Source: Acidobacteriota bacterium (GTDB lineage Bacteria; Acidobacteriota; Terriglobia; Terriglobales; Acidobacteriaceae). From it: DNA of 64,000 bases. The notes below the pieces were generated by a model, which saw only the letters and a program-made list of their open reading frames with translations, searched no databases and was not told where the DNA came from. The DNA is taken from positions 124,001 to 188,000 of the forward strand of contig JACPYL010000001.1 of the NCBI GenBank assembly GCA_016196065.1, in the 5' to 3' direction. The stretch's first letter is position 1. Every line of letters begins with the position of its first letter. Shown here one piece after another: positions 30,001 to 39,036 of this stretch. The translations under genes were made by a program, and so were the position numbers.

Positions 30001-30791
30001 TCCAGGCTTGGATTGCCAATCTCCGGCTTCCCTTTGCTGCCTCGCTCAAATACCCGCAACACGTTACCAGGCTGAGAAATTTCCCAGCGCTGGATCGGAT
30101 CGAGATACGGCAGGATTCCCTTCTTGCTCATTTCTTCGGGAGTCGGTGGCGGGAAGGTCATCAGGCGTTGCGGCGTGCCGTCGGCGGCGTAGCTCTCGCC
30201 GAAGTGCGGAGTTTTGAACGGGACAGCTCCGTTGTTGTAGAGCGCCGCGCCCCACAGCATGGCGCCGTGGGTCATCATGCTGGTTTGAACTTTGCGGACT
30301 TCGGCGGTGTGGCAGCCGGAAGTGCCGCAGGTTCTTTCCGCGACGCGCAGGTCGCCGGGGTTGACGAAGCGGACGTAGTCCCAGTTTTCGCGCAGCCACG
30401 CGGCGTAGGTGCGCTCGGGGTTGGCGGAAGAATGCGCGTCTTTGTTCTTGTCTTTGGGATCGCGGGGCTGGGGATGTGCCTGACTCTTTACTTGCGCATA
30501 CTCGGCGGAATTTTGTGGCGTGCCTGCGTTGATGCGGGCTTCGCTGTTTCCTCCGTGACAATCGGTACAGCCCAAGCGGACGGTTCCGGTTGCGTGCATC
30601 GTCGGGCTGTCGGTCGCGGTGTGGCACGTCAGGCAACCGGCGGATTTGCGGTCAGCGTCGGCTTGCGATTGCAGGAGTAGAACGTCGTTGCTTTGGGCCG
30701 AGGCGGAACTCTGGGTGCGAATGGCAATCGCCAGGCACACCGATGCGGTCGCGGCGAGCACGAACAACGCATTGTGACGAGTGCCTCTCAC
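27045..30791 (-). CDS. Decaheme cytochrome fused to an LVIVD beta-propeller
   Basis: 1248 residues from GTG 30791 (GAGGGA just upstream), with a signal peptide ([25 protein letters not shown]). The N-terminal ~760 residues contain nine CxxCH sites (CLTCH, CTDCH, CSACH, CIVCH, two CVDCH, CYTCH, CYGCH, CTDCH) plus CGTSGCH with four intervening residues, giving ten hemes. Residues ~770-1190 are LVIVD-type blades with recurring [55 protein letters not shown] and GLRVVQL. The combination suggests a secreted redox protein with a protein- or surface-binding propeller. It follows the outer-membrane barrel gene by 16 nt in the same direction. Confidence 0.88.
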   Translation of the reverse strand: MRGTRHNALFVLAATASVCLAIAIRTQSSASAQSNDVLLLQSQADADRKSAGCLTCHTATDSPTMHATGTVRLGCTDCHGGNSEARINAGTPQNSAEYAQVKSQAHPQPRDPKDKNKDAHSSANPERTYAAWLRENWDYVRFVNPGDLRVAERTCGTSGCHTAEVRKVQTSMMTHGAMLWGAALYNNGAVPFKTPHFGESYAADGTPQRLMTFPPPTPEEMSKKGILPYLDPIQRWEISQPGNVLRVFERGSKGKPEIGNPSLEEDPGKPEIKLSTRGFGTELRTDPVFLGLQKTRLLDPLLSFPGTNDQPGDYRASGCSACHVVYANDRSPEHSGGYAVHGNLGQSATTDPAIPHNESGHPIRHQFTRSIPSSQCIVCHIHPGTNMVSTYFGYTWWDNEMDGEHMWPAEQRHPSAKEQSEVQARNPERSAIRGLWSDTNFLEKTGTPEFNEKLQHTQFADFHSHGWIFRAVFKHDRKGTLLDSEDKAVSFDDPDKLKKAVHLKDIHLEKGMHCVDCHFEQDSHGNGKLYGETRNAIEIDCVDCHGTIQQKAALTTSGTAAPSGGTNLAGLRTPWQERRFYWKDDRLFQRSMLEKEKEWEVVQVRDTITPGNEHYSEKSRLAKTIQQDGQTWGDSAQDESKLAHQNSRMTCYTCHSSWAPTCYGCHLSMTANQKTPMLHNEGLTTRNWTSYNFQVLRDDIYTLGIDGTVTGNRVAPVRSACAVLVSSQNNDRDWLYYQQQTISAEGFSGQAFSTFVPHTVRGKETKGCTDCHVSRANDNNAWMAQLLLQGTNFMNFMGRYVFVATGDKGYEAVAVTEHDEPPAVIGSDFQKLAYPDNFKKHVANHRTLEESHPHPGSEVLDLQARGEYLYAAMGKGGLRIFDIANLDNKDISERMVTAPVSPLGQRFYLPTKYAMAVATPTTLGVDPLRSHRKENEEQSVHLMYGFLYVADKYEGLVIVGNPDLKSKSPGVGTLLDGNPANNFLKRALAFNPEGKLNGARRLTIAGTFAYILCDRGLVVVDLDNPLQPKITAELGPPFLNEPRGMAVQFRYAFVVDRNGLKVLDVTHLSQPTPLSSAAIALDDARNIYVARTYAYVANGKNGIAIVDVEHPEQPRLDQMFNAGGEIGDANDVKLGMVSSSLFAYVADGKNGLRVVQLFSPPDNPSFGGFSPRPTPKLIATYHTHGPALAVSKGIDRDRAVDENGNQLAVFGRRGARPFNRQEMEKMYLRDGEVFTVTDDPPATSSAKQ

Positions 30792-30807
30792 ATTCCCTCA
30801 ACATGAT

Positions 30808-32988
30808 TCAAAACTGAAATTTCACTTTTGCGAATAGCGAGAACAGCACTCTGCCGTTATAGATGTCCTGCAATCCCTGTCCCGGCACCAGCGCCGAAGC
30901 GCCGCCACGGATGACAATGTTCTCGCTCAGCGGCGGACGGTACTCTACGCCCGCGCCGAAATCGGTTCCGATACTGTGACGGATTGGTTGCTGAAACAGC
31001 AGCAGCTGGAGCGGCTCTGTGCGATCGAAGCGCAGGTAGTTTGTGTTTGCGAAGGCGCGCAGTTTGGGCGTGACGTCGAAGTCTGCGCCGAGATTGAAAA
31101 CGTAGATGCCTGGGTTGACGAAGTTCGACTGGCCTTCTTCTTTGTTCGAGCGCAGATCGGGCAGCAGGCTCATTGGAGTGACTAAGGCCACGCCGGTGGA
31201 GGTCAGGCGGATGCCTTCGTGATCCCAGAAGCTGTTCTCGCTGCCGGCGAAGTGCATATCATCCACAATCGAGTCGAAGCCGTGGGCGGTGCCGTCTGTG
31301 CGGGACGCGCCGGAGCGATTGCTGGAATCACCCGATGCGTAAAAGAAGGAAGCCCGGTAGCGCATCCAGTCTTTGTCGATGGAGAGTTCCAGCGCGCCCA
31401 TGCGGGCGTTGATCTCGACACGTCGGCCGGCGATGGTGTTGAAGTCGTCGTGGCCGAGTGCCTGGTAGAAGGCGTTGCTGACATTGATGCGACCAATGTG
31501 GCCGTTGCCGGTCCATCCCAGATAGTAGGCGCGGATGTTATGCGGGCGCGGCGTGCCGTTGACTACGGCTCCGACGGGCGCGGGGCGGACGAGGAATCCA
31601 TTGTCGTCGTAGTGGATGCTGGCGTCGTCGCGGTTGTAGTGGAAACTGAATTCGGTGGTGTAGCCTTTGGCCAGAAAATCTTGTACGTATAGGTTCGCGA
31701 CATAGACCTGCTGTCCGCGACGGTGGGGCGAGTTCAGGCCGCTGTTGGTGTTTTTTTCGAGAAGGTCGAACCAGGCGACGTTGTAGGCAAGGCGGTTGGA
31801 ACGCAGATTTCCAAAGACGCGAACGCCGGGCTGCTCCTCCGAGAAAATAAATCCGCGGAAGTCGCTAGTGAATTGCTGGATTCCGGCGCGCACGGACACG
31901 AAGTCGTAGTTCGGGCTCAGGTCGCGGATTTTGGCTTCAACGAAGGCTTCCTGCAATCCTATATGCGTGTCGAAACGGTTCGTGCCTTTGCGGGTGTCGA
32001 CGTTGACGATGCCGCGTTCGCGGGTTTGCAGGAAGTTGAGATTGATCTCAGGCGTGATGCGGACGCGGAAATCCACGGGGCGAAAACTAGTATCGCCGCG
32101 GAAGAGGTCGAACGACAGGCGCAGATTCTCCGACATGAATGCCTGCTCGCCTCGTCCGAAGAATCCGGTGTCGCCGGGATCGGAACTCAGGCCGCTGGGG
32201 GTGGGAAGGCGGCGGGCGTCGAATCCGGTTTCGCTGGTGCCGGTGAAGTGAAAGAACCATTGCTGTCCGCCACCAGAAGAAAAAACCGGGTAGTCGCCCT
32301 TGAGCCGGTTGCGGTTGAAGGGATCGTACCAGTGGCCTTTCACGTAGGGCACGTCCGGCTGCGTTTCGTAGCGACGCCATTCGGGCATGGCGATGTCCCA
32401 GCGGTCGGGGTTGGGGGAGAAATTGGCGGACGCGGGCGGAATTTGTTCGGGCGTCGCTGGCGTCGTTTCGGTCTGGCTTCTCAGGCCGGGATAGGGATTC
32501 GTTGGACCTGTCGGCGCGGCCACGCAGGGCGTCCCCGGCACGCCAGAGGGGCAATGGGCGGCGGGAATCGCTTCGCTGGAGGCTTTCAGCGCAAGCTCGA
32601 GAACGCTGACGGGACGGACGACCTGGAAGCCGGAAATCGTCTGGGCTTCGAATCCTTCGCGCGTGAGCTTCACTTCATAGACGCCAAGGCGTACATCGCG
32701 CAAGCGGAAGATGCCTTCGACATTCGTCGTGACGGAGTAATGCTGGCCGCTAGCCGTACCGCTACTTGTACTCTGCAAGTCGAGCTGGACGCCGGGAATG
32801 CCGCGTCCCTGCGAATCGCGAATTACTCCCTGCACCGTCGCCGTCGTGGCGGGAGAACGTTCTGGAATGCGGCGATCCGATTGAGGCCGCCGCGCTGACA
32901 GAGGCGTCGTCAAAAAAAACAGCAGAAAAAGTCCGAAGCACGGCAGACGCAAAACGGACCACCGGAGCGCGCCTCCGCCTGTCTGCAC
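30808..32988 (-). CDS. Outer-membrane beta-barrel protein with carboxypeptidase-regulatory N-domain
   Basis: 726 residues; the start is taken as GTG 32988, before a hydrophobic signal-like segment (LPCFGLFLLFFLTTPLSA), but is uncertain. Residues ~50-125 form a CarboxypepD_reg/transthyretin-like domain (VQGVIRDSQGRGIPGVQLDLQS ... YEVKLTREGFEAQTISGFQV). After a Pro-rich linker, the remaining ~500 residues alternate polar and aromatic positions as in transmembrane strands and end with FAKVKFQF, a C-terminal aromatic as recognised by BAM. No TonB plug is apparent. Upstream of the LVIVD decaheme gene in one operon, it could be the pore of a porin-cytochrome conduit; this role is inferred from context only. 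Confidence 0.75.
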   Translation of the reverse strand: MQTGGGALRWSVLRLPCFGLFLLFFLTTPLSARRPQSDRRIPERSPATTATVQGVIRDSQGRGIPGVQLDLQSTSSGTASGQHYSVTTNVEGIFRLRDVRLGVYEVKLTREGFEAQTISGFQVVRPVSVLELALKASSEAIPAAHCPSGVPGTPCVAAPTGPTNPYPGLRSQTETTPATPEQIPPASANFSPNPDRWDIAMPEWRRYETQPDVPYVKGHWYDPFNRNRLKGDYPVFSSGGGQQWFFHFTGTSETGFDARRLPTPSGLSSDPGDTGFFGRGEQAFMSENLRLSFDLFRGDTSFRPVDFRVRITPEINLNFLQTRERGIVNVDTRKGTNRFDTHIGLQEAFVEAKIRDLSPNYDFVSVRAGIQQFTSDFRGFIFSEEQPGVRVFGNLRSNRLAYNVAWFDLLEKNTNSGLNSPHRRGQQVYVANLYVQDFLAKGYTTEFSFHYNRDDASIHYDDNGFLVRPAPVGAVVNGTPRPHNIRAYYLGWTGNGHIGRINVSNAFYQALGHDDFNTIAGRRVEINARMGALELSIDKDWMRYRASFFYASGDSSNRSGASRTDGTAHGFDSIVDDMHFAGSENSFWDHEGIRLTSTGVALVTPMSLLPDLRSNKEEGQSNFVNPGIYVFNLGADFDVTPKLRAFANTNYLRFDRTEPLQLLLFQQPIRHSIGTDFGAGVEYRPPLSENIVIRGGASALVPGQGLQDIYNGRVLFSLFAKVKFQF

Positions 32989-33116
32989 CCGTCAGCACCA
33001 TCCCAAGGAGAGTCAGTTCCCTTGGTACCATAGCGACGGCGCGGGAGCAAAGGAAACTGCGGAGTGGGACTACTGTTGGTCACTAGAAGTATCCACATGG
33101 AAAGGGTCACGTCGCT

Positions 33117-33899
33117 CTAAATGTTGGGGAGAAATTCTCGCAAACTCAACCCATCACGCGTTGACTGGTCGTGGTCAAGGACGCGCTCAAACGGAATCGC
33201 ACCGATCGCGATCAGGTGCTTACGCAAACGCTCCGCGTAGCGATGAGCGAAATGCTCCTTCTCGGCGTCCGGCCGACTATGGTATCGATTGAGCAAACCT
33301 GCGTAGGCGTCATTTTCTAAGTTCCCATCAGCCCGCGTCGACGGACGTTCGACCTTCTCAAGAAAATCGACCCAATGTCCGATTTCGTGGAGCACAGTGC
33401 GATACAGTTGTGTCGCCCGACAGCTCTCTAGAGTCGGATCGAGGGTGTGATTTCGGTCCCCGGAGCGCAGTTTGTGTCCATCCAACTTCAAACGTTCCAA
33501 CTCAGCAGTATCGTCAGGAGACAGGGACTTTCCTAACTTCAGGGACTCCGCTGGATTCACCGCTTCGATGACTATTGCCGGTCCACTGTAGAGGACACTT
33601 CCACGCTCGTTCACCAAGTCCGCGACATACGCCAATCTGCCCCATACCGACGCTAGAGTTTGCTCTTTCCGTCGTGGCTGCCTGAGCACGACCGCGTCAA
33701 GTCCTTCCCAGTCGATCAGAGGAACATGGGATATTAATCGTGCAATGTCGTCGACCGTGCAAGCGTGGATACAATCGGATCTAGTAGGTTGAATGAAGAA
33801 CTTCAGCAATCGATCCGAAACAATTCTGCGCACTTCCGTAGCGTTGTCAATTCTTTCCCAAAAAACATGATGTCCATGAGCAATCGCGGGAATGGTCAT
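33117..33899 (-). CDS. Uncharacterised protein with HEIGH zinc-protease-like motif
   Basis: 260 residues if started at ATG 33899; the frame extends to ATG 33974, adding 25 Arg/Asn-rich residues, and neither start has a good ribosome site. I do not recognise a family. The segment LYRTVLHEIGHWVDFLEKVERP contains HExxH, the metal-binding motif of many metallopeptidases, with acidic and His residues downstream (ENDAYAGLLNRYHSRPDAEKEHFAHRYAERL) where a third ligand could lie, as in ImmA/IrrE-like or anthrax-type proteases. There is no signal peptide. It is isolated, and its coding sequence seems less GC-rich than its neighbours, consistent with recent acquisition but not proof of it. Confidence 0.6.
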   Translation of the reverse strand: MTIPAIAHGHHVFWERIDNATEVRRIVSDRLLKFFIQPTRSDCIHACTVDDIARLISHVPLIDWEGLDAVVLRQPRRKEQTLASVWGRLAYVADLVNERGSVLYSGPAIVIEAVNPAESLKLGKSLSPDDTAELERLKLDGHKLRSGDRNHTLDPTLESCRATQLYRTVLHEIGHWVDFLEKVERPSTRADGNLENDAYAGLLNRYHSRPDAEKEHFAHRYAERLRKHLIAIGAIPFERVLDHDQSTRDGLSLREFLPNI

Positions 33900-34056
33900 C
33901 TTGTTGTTCTGACCATAACCGCTCTTCGGGGTGCCAATGTTCCGGTTGCGTCTTGTTGGATTCCGTGCCCGCATCTCGTGTTAACAACATTACACTCAGC
34001 TAAGTTGGCGAGCCATCAATTCCGGGTGTCGTCTTGTCATGGCGCCGAGGCAACCC

Positions 34057-36423
34057 CTACTTCGTCTTCATCACGTAAACCCCATCCCAATCCGCCTCGG
34101 GCGCGTGTTGCATGAATTCCAGCACGCGGTCCATAAATATCTGCGTCGGACCATCATCGGGAAAGTGTGTCAGCATTTCTCCCAGACGGCTGGCAGCTTC
34201 CTGCCAGTTCTGGGCTCGGTAGGCTTCCATGGCGTGGTTGTAGCGGGTTAGCAGAGGTTCGTATTTCTGTTTGTTTTCGGCGAAGTCCAGTAGTTCGTAG
34301 ATCGTTACCGGCAGGTTCTTGCCCTTGACGCGAATTTTGTCGAGATCGCGGCAGACGAATTTGTCGGCGACTTCGCGGTAGGTGCCTTCGCTGATCACGA
34401 TGCGTCCGCGGTATTCCTTGGTGATGCCCTCCAGGCGGGACGCGAGGTTGACGTTGTCGCCCATCACGGTCCAGGCCAGGCGCTTGGCGGAGCCCATGTT
34501 GCCGACGTTGACCGGACCGGTGTTCAGGCCGACGCCGATGGCAATTTGCTTGCGGCCTTCGGCCTTCCACTTGGCGTTGAGTTTGTCGAGGGCCTGGATC
34601 ATCTGTAGAGAGCAGGCGCAGGCGCGGTAGGCGTGGTCGGTTTGCGGATAGGGCGATCCCCAGAAGGCCATGATGGCGTCGCCGATGTATTTGTCGAGCG
34701 TGCCGAGGTTGTGAAAAATCACTTCGGTCATTTCGCCAAGATATTCGTTCAGTAGCAGGACTAGTTCGTCGGCGGTGAGGCCTTCGGACATCGTCGTGAA
34801 GCCGCGGATATCGCTGAACATCACGGTGAGGTTTTTGGTCTCTCCGCCGGGACGGATGTATTTCTGCGGATCTTTTTCGATGAGTCCAATCACGCCCGGG
34901 GACAGATACTGACCGAACGTCTTGCGGATCTTTCGTTTCTCGCCTTCTTCGAAAATCATGCGGAAACTGGTGATGACGGCGTAGTTGATGACCAGCGTTC
35001 CGGCGGGAATCACGCAGCTCAGCCACAATCCCCAGCGCGCGAAGCTGAAGTAGATGAACCAGGCGAAGAGTCCCAGAGTCAGGAAGAGCGATAACGTCGA
35101 ATACAGCGGCTTGATGCGGCTGAACCAGAATCCGAAGACCAGGCCGAAGATCAGGATCGTCGCTATGTCGATCATTTCTTCGTTCAGGCCGCGGGTTAAG
35201 AAGGTGCGGCCTTTTTCGTCGCTGTGCAGGAGGTTGTCGATGATGTTGGCGTGGACCTCTACACCCATGTAGCCGGAGTCCTGCTTCTGGAACGGCGTGT
35301 TGCGGAGGTCACCGATGCCGAGGGCGGTTCCGCCCATGATCACGATCTTGTCTTTGAAGGTTTCGGGCGGCACTGTGCCGTTGAGCACGTCCCACATTGA
35401 GTAGTGCTTGTAGGTATGGAAGGGGCCGGTGAAGTTGATGAGGACACTGCCGTCCTGCCAGGGTTTGAGTTGGTGGCGGCCAAATTGGATACGCTCCAGG
35501 CCGTTCTCGGAGATATAAGCCGCAATCTCCTGATCAGGAATTTTTTCGTACTCGAGGACCGCTTGCATGGCGAGCGAGGGAAAGAAATCCTGGTCCTGAT
35601 AGCGGACGATCAGCAGTCCGCGGCGGAGGGTGCCGTCGGGATCGGGGCTGATGTTGAGATAGCCGTAGGACGCGGCCGCCTCGGCTAACTGGGCCAGGTT
35701 CGCCTCAGCTCCGGGATACGCGTTGCCGCCGTGCTCCAGCCAGGCGCGGCTCATATCGAAGTCGCGGCCCTTCGACTTAGCCTTCAGCACCTGCGGAAAC
35801 GCTTTGGCCCAGACGATGTTGAAATATTCCTCGGCGCGCTTCGGATCGGAAGACTGGGCGCGGTCTTTGTCGAGAAACAGGTGGCCGAGAACGACCTTAC
35901 CGGATTGCTGCAACGCGGCCGCGAGGATCGCATCGTGGTCGCCGGCAGATTCCAGAGCTTTGATTTTTGCAGCTACGCTGGCTGGGGCCGAGGTCCCCAG
36001 CTCGCGCTGTAGTTGCGCCAGTGCCTGTCCAGCGGAATTGTTTTCGGGCGTGGGGAATGTGGCGTCAAAGGCGATTACTCCCGCGCCGCCTGCACTAAGC
36101 TTCTGCACCAGCGATGCGTAAGCCGTGCGGGGCAGGGGAAAAGCGCCGATATTCTGGAGCGTTTTCTCGTCGATACCGACGATCACAATGCGATCGTCAT
36201 GCGGGCGTTCCCCGCGCGCTGCAAATCGCATGTCGAGCGAACGCTGTTCGATGTTTTGCAAGAAGAGGAAACCGGCCTGGGTACTGCCGGCGATGCCCGC
36301 GAAGGCGAACAAGACGAGGCCCGCCAGTGTGACCAGTACAGCTAGAGCCAGGTCAATCTGACGGGCCGAAAATCTACCCAGCCATCGAGTCCAGCGAGAC
36401 CACCTTTGTTCGCGCAGGGTCAT
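34057..36423 (-). CDS. CHASE2-domain class III adenylate cyclase
   Basis: 788 residues. An N-terminal membrane segment is followed by a periplasmic CHASE2 sensor (~60-400: RIVIVGIDEKTLQNIGAFPLPRTAYASLVQKL ... VLINFTGPFHTYKHYSMWDVL), three hydrophobic segments (~420-500) and a cytosolic class III cyclase domain (~530-720). Metal-binding Asp residues are in FSDIRGF and KYIGDAIMAFW; Lys of LDKYIGD and Asp of VMGDNVNLASRLEG fit adenine rather than guanine specificity. It should make cAMP in response to an unknown envelope signal. The FecR-like gene lies directly upstream on the same strand, a common pairing. It may supply the ligand for the cNMP domains encoded at 22550-24718. Confidence 0.9.
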   Translation of the reverse strand: MTLREQRWSRWTRWLGRFSARQIDLALAVLVTLAGLVLFAFAGIAGSTQAGFLFLQNIEQRSLDMRFAARGERPHDDRIVIVGIDEKTLQNIGAFPLPRTAYASLVQKLSAGGAGVIAFDATFPTPENNSAGQALAQLQRELGTSAPASVAAKIKALESAGDHDAILAAALQQSGKVVLGHLFLDKDRAQSSDPKRAEEYFNIVWAKAFPQVLKAKSKGRDFDMSRAWLEHGGNAYPGAEANLAQLAEAAASYGYLNISPDPDGTLRRGLLIVRYQDQDFFPSLAMQAVLEYEKIPDQEIAAYISENGLERIQFGRHQLKPWQDGSVLINFTGPFHTYKHYSMWDVLNGTVPPETFKDKIVIMGGTALGIGDLRNTPFQKQDSGYMGVEVHANIIDNLLHSDEKGRTFLTRGLNEEMIDIATILIFGLVFGFWFSRIKPLYSTLSLFLTLGLFAWFIYFSFARWGLWLSCVIPAGTLVINYAVITSFRMIFEEGEKRKIRKTFGQYLSPGVIGLIEKDPQKYIRPGGETKNLTVMFSDIRGFTTMSEGLTADELVLLLNEYLGEMTEVIFHNLGTLDKYIGDAIMAFWGSPYPQTDHAYRACACSLQMIQALDKLNAKWKAEGRKQIAIGVGLNTGPVNVGNMGSAKRLAWTVMGDNVNLASRLEGITKEYRGRIVISEGTYREVADKFVCRDLDKIRVKGKNLPVTIYELLDFAENKQKYEPLLTRYNHAMEAYRAQNWQEAASRLGEMLTHFPDDGPTQIFMDRVLEFMQHAPEADWDGVYVMKTK

Positions 36424-36456
36424 AGGGATCGCGCTTCCAGGTGATGAAACAGTTCC

Positions 36457-37266
36457 TTACTTGCACTTCGGGTTCTGCGGATCGCATTGTCCCCGCGGAG
36501 CCGCCGGGCTGGTATTGAGTTGCGTGATGCCCACCGCGAACCCGGCCGCTGCCACGCTCGCTCCAATCAGCACGTCGCGCACAAAATGGGCGCGGTGAAG
36601 GGGCGGTGCAACATCCGACACAGAGGTTTCTGACGCGCTCGCCCGTTGCACTTCGGCGGGCGTGGACTGAGGCTGGAAACCAGCCGGAGGTATCACTGAA
36701 CTGATTACCACCATCTGTCCCGCTGCCACTATGATCTGGTTCTCCGCGGACTGGCCAGAGTTTTTCACCACCTTGGCATCTCCAACCGGAGTGACCCAGA
36801 CCTTGCCGGTATAGCAGATAACAGTCGTCTTGTTGGTCTCGTAGCTGACGTAGAAGTCAGTGCCAATGACACCGATGACCGCGTTCGGCGTCTTCATTTC
36901 GAACTTGCCATTCGGCTGCGTGACTTTGACGACCTTGCTGCGCACTTTGCCGAAATCCATTTCCAGTGAAGTCTGCTGCGACGCGGCATCGTGCTGCACG
37001 ACGCGCAATTCGCTATTCGAGCCCAGGCTCAGGATGGATCCATCCGTCAAACCAGCTCGCAGACGCCCTTTCTGCTCCGTCTTGAGCAGGTCGTTCCACA
37101 CCAGGTCGTCTTTCACCCTGGCAGGCTTGTCATTGCGTGTAGCGGACGGAATAAGCGCGCTGATCTGTCCAGCGGTTTGTGCACTCGGAGCGGGCGCACA
37201 GAGCGCCGGCAATGGCGACAGCATCAGGCACAATAGTCCTGCAACGATGCGTTTGAAAGAAGTCAA
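36457..37266 (-). CDS. FecR-domain periplasmic protein
   Basis: 269 residues with a signal peptide (FKRIVAGLLCLMLSPLPALC). Residues ~55-190 are a FecR domain: GRLRAGLTDGSILSLGSNSELRVVQ, then TPNAVIGVIGTDFYVSYE, the family hallmark. A hydrophobic segment near 235-250 (VLIGASVAAAGFAVGIT) may anchor the C-terminus. In the FecIRA system such domains transmit signals across the periplasm; FecR domains beside CHASE2 cyclases are frequent and probably form the sensory part. No sigma factor gene is close, so an anti-sigma role is unlikely. It is 33 nt upstream of the cyclase. Confidence 0.85.
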   Translation of the reverse strand: MTSFKRIVAGLLCLMLSPLPALCAPAPSAQTAGQISALIPSATRNDKPARVKDDLVWNDLLKTEQKGRLRAGLTDGSILSLGSNSELRVVQHDAASQQTSLEMDFGKVRSKVVKVTQPNGKFEMKTPNAVIGVIGTDFYVSYETNKTTVICYTGKVWVTPVGDAKVVKNSGQSAENQIIVAAGQMVVISSVIPPAGFQPQSTPAEVQRASASETSVSDVAPPLHRAHFVRDVLIGASVAAAGFAVGITQLNTSPAAPRGQCDPQNPKCK

Positions 37267-37491
37267 GCTAGTCCCCTTACCCGATTCCCACTATTTTTTC
37301 TGGAAGATAACCGAATTGTTGCACAGGCAAAGGGATTGTCAACGTTACCACCCTCGGGGAGTGTCGATTGTGGTTACTCGAAAGTATCAGCCCCCTCGTT
37401 TCTGCTGAAATCCCGTATTACCATCGCGGCTGGGTCGGAGTTCGCGATACTGGACACCACTCGTTAGCGCCGACGCGTGTCTTGAGGTGGA

Positions 37492-39036
37492 ATGAAGCAT
37501 TGCATTTGGGATCGGTACGGACGGGTCGCCGCAGGAGCGTTGGTGTTGCTGATGGTGGCAATGCTGGCTACTTCGTGCGGCAGTGCCAGTTCGGTAGTAC
37601 CCACTCCTCCGCCGCCGCCCCCAGTGCCGCTCACTGCCACCGAGGTACAAACTGTCGTTGAAGATGCCGCACAGTCGCTGAACGTCCCGATGGTGATTGC
37701 GGTCGCGGATCGCTCCGGGAAAATTCTCGCCGTATTTCAAAATGCCGGAGCGCCCGCTACCTCTCCCGGCAATTTCGGGGCGCTCGTCGACAGTAAAGAA
37801 CTGGCCGTAGCCTTGGCTCGCACCGCCGCCCTGTTCAGCAACAACCAGGCTCCGCTTTCGAGTCGCACCGTGCGCTTCATCAGCGGTGTTCATTTTCCGC
37901 CCGGCATCGATAACGCTGGGAACGGAGACTTGTATGGAATTGAAAACACGAATCGCGGTTGTTCGCTGAACGCAACCTTCCTGCCCGCAAAGAATATTGA
38001 TCCCTCGCGATCGATCGACGGCCTGAGCCTGGGGCTCGGTATCATCACGGGCAAAGCCGACATCAACGATAGCGATTCAGCCGCAGTGAATCCGGGCGGA
38101 GTACCGCTTTTCAAGAATGGCTACGCGGTCGGAGGAGTGGGCGTCGTCACCGCAAGAACCGATGCGGCAGAGTTTGCGGCCTATACGGGAGCTCATCAGT
38201 CAGGACTGCTTCCCGACCCATCGCAATTGCCGCCGCCCGGTGTTGTGATTGTGGGCGGGATTGCCTTGCCCTTTGTAAATCAGACCACGCCGCCCCAGGG
38301 AATCGATCCCGGTACCACAGCCGGAACGTACTTCGTGGGACCAATACCGGGCAGTCTGCCTCCTGAAGGAGATCTGGTTGGGCCCAATGCTGGAACATCT
38401 GGGCTCACACAAGCGGATGTAACGACCATCATCAATCAGGCCGTGGCGACCGCGAATCTGACGCGCGCCGTGATCCGCCTGCCGCAGAGTTCTCGAACGA
38501 AAATGACGATCGCGGTTACGGATCTCGACGGCACCGTACTCGGCCTCCACCGAATGCCGGATGCCACCGTGTTCAGCGTCGATGTAGCCGTCGCGAAAGC
38601 GCGCAACGTGATCTATTTCAGTAATCCTGCGGGAACGCCCGACCTGCCTGGAGTTCCCGCCGGCACAGCCGTTTCGAATCGCACCATCGGATTCGGTGCC
38701 CAGCCCTTTTTCCCTCCCGGCATCAACGACTCCGCGCCGGGACCATTCTTCAATCTCTATACTTTTGACATTGCTCATCCCTGCACGAATGGTTCGCAAA
38801 CGGCGAATCCTGATCAGAATGGAGTAGTGTTCTTCCCCGGCAGCGTGCCGCTCTACAAAAACGGAGTGTTAGTGGGCGGACTGGGCGTAAGCGGAGACGG
38901 CGTCGATCAGGACGACTATGTAACCAATGCCGGAGCCAAAGGATTCGATGCGCCCGATAACATCCGTGCCGACCAGATAATCATCGACAGCGTACGTTTA
39001 CCCTACCTGAAGTTTCCAAGAAACCCTACTCAATAG
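37492..39036 (+). CDS. Lipoprotein with two GlcG/HbpS-type domains
   Basis: 514 residues; ATG 37492 follows GAGGTGG closely. The N-terminus VLLMVAMLATSCGSAS is a lipoprotein signal with lipobox Cys, followed by a Pro-rich linker. Two related domains follow: ~48-235 (VETAAQ-like VVEDAAQSLNVPMVIAVADRSGKILAVFQNAG ... LFKNGYAVGGVGV) and ~300-500 (TIINQAVATANLTRAVIRLPQ ... SRTKMTIAVTDLDGTVLGLHRMPD ... LYKNGVLVGGLGVSGDGVDQDDYV). These match the GlcG/HbpS family, some members of which bind heme or cobalamin. Each repeat carries the GGxGV loop. Next to a diheme oxidoreductase gene on the same strand, a heme- or redox-related role is plausible. Confidence 0.8.
   Translation: MKHCIWDRYGRVAAGALVLLMVAMLATSCGSASSVVPTPPPPPPVPLTATEVQTVVEDAAQSLNVPMVIAVADRSGKILAVFQNAGAPATSPGNFGALVDSKELAVALARTAALFSNNQAPLSSRTVRFISGVHFPPGIDNAGNGDLYGIENTNRGCSLNATFLPAKNIDPSRSIDGLSLGLGIITGKADINDSDSAAVNPGGVPLFKNGYAVGGVGVVTARTDAAEFAAYTGAHQSGLLPDPSQLPPPGVVIVGGIALPFVNQTTPPQGIDPGTTAGTYFVGPIPGSLPPEGDLVGPNAGTSGLTQADVTTIINQAVATANLTRAVIRLPQSSRTKMTIAVTDLDGTVLGLHRMPDATVFSVDVAVAKARNVIYFSNPAGTPDLPGVPAGTAVSNRTIGFGAQPFFPPGINDSAPGPFFNLYTFDIAHPCTNGSQTANPDQNGVVFFPGSVPLYKNGVLVGGLGVSGDGVDQDDYVTNAGAKGFDAPDNIRADQIIIDSVRLPYLKFPRNPTQ

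Noticed and set aside
31723-32898. Plus-strand frame of about 390 codons opposite the outer-membrane barrel gene
   Set aside because: No export signal or domain; the minus-strand product has signal peptide, regulatory domain and barrel terminus.
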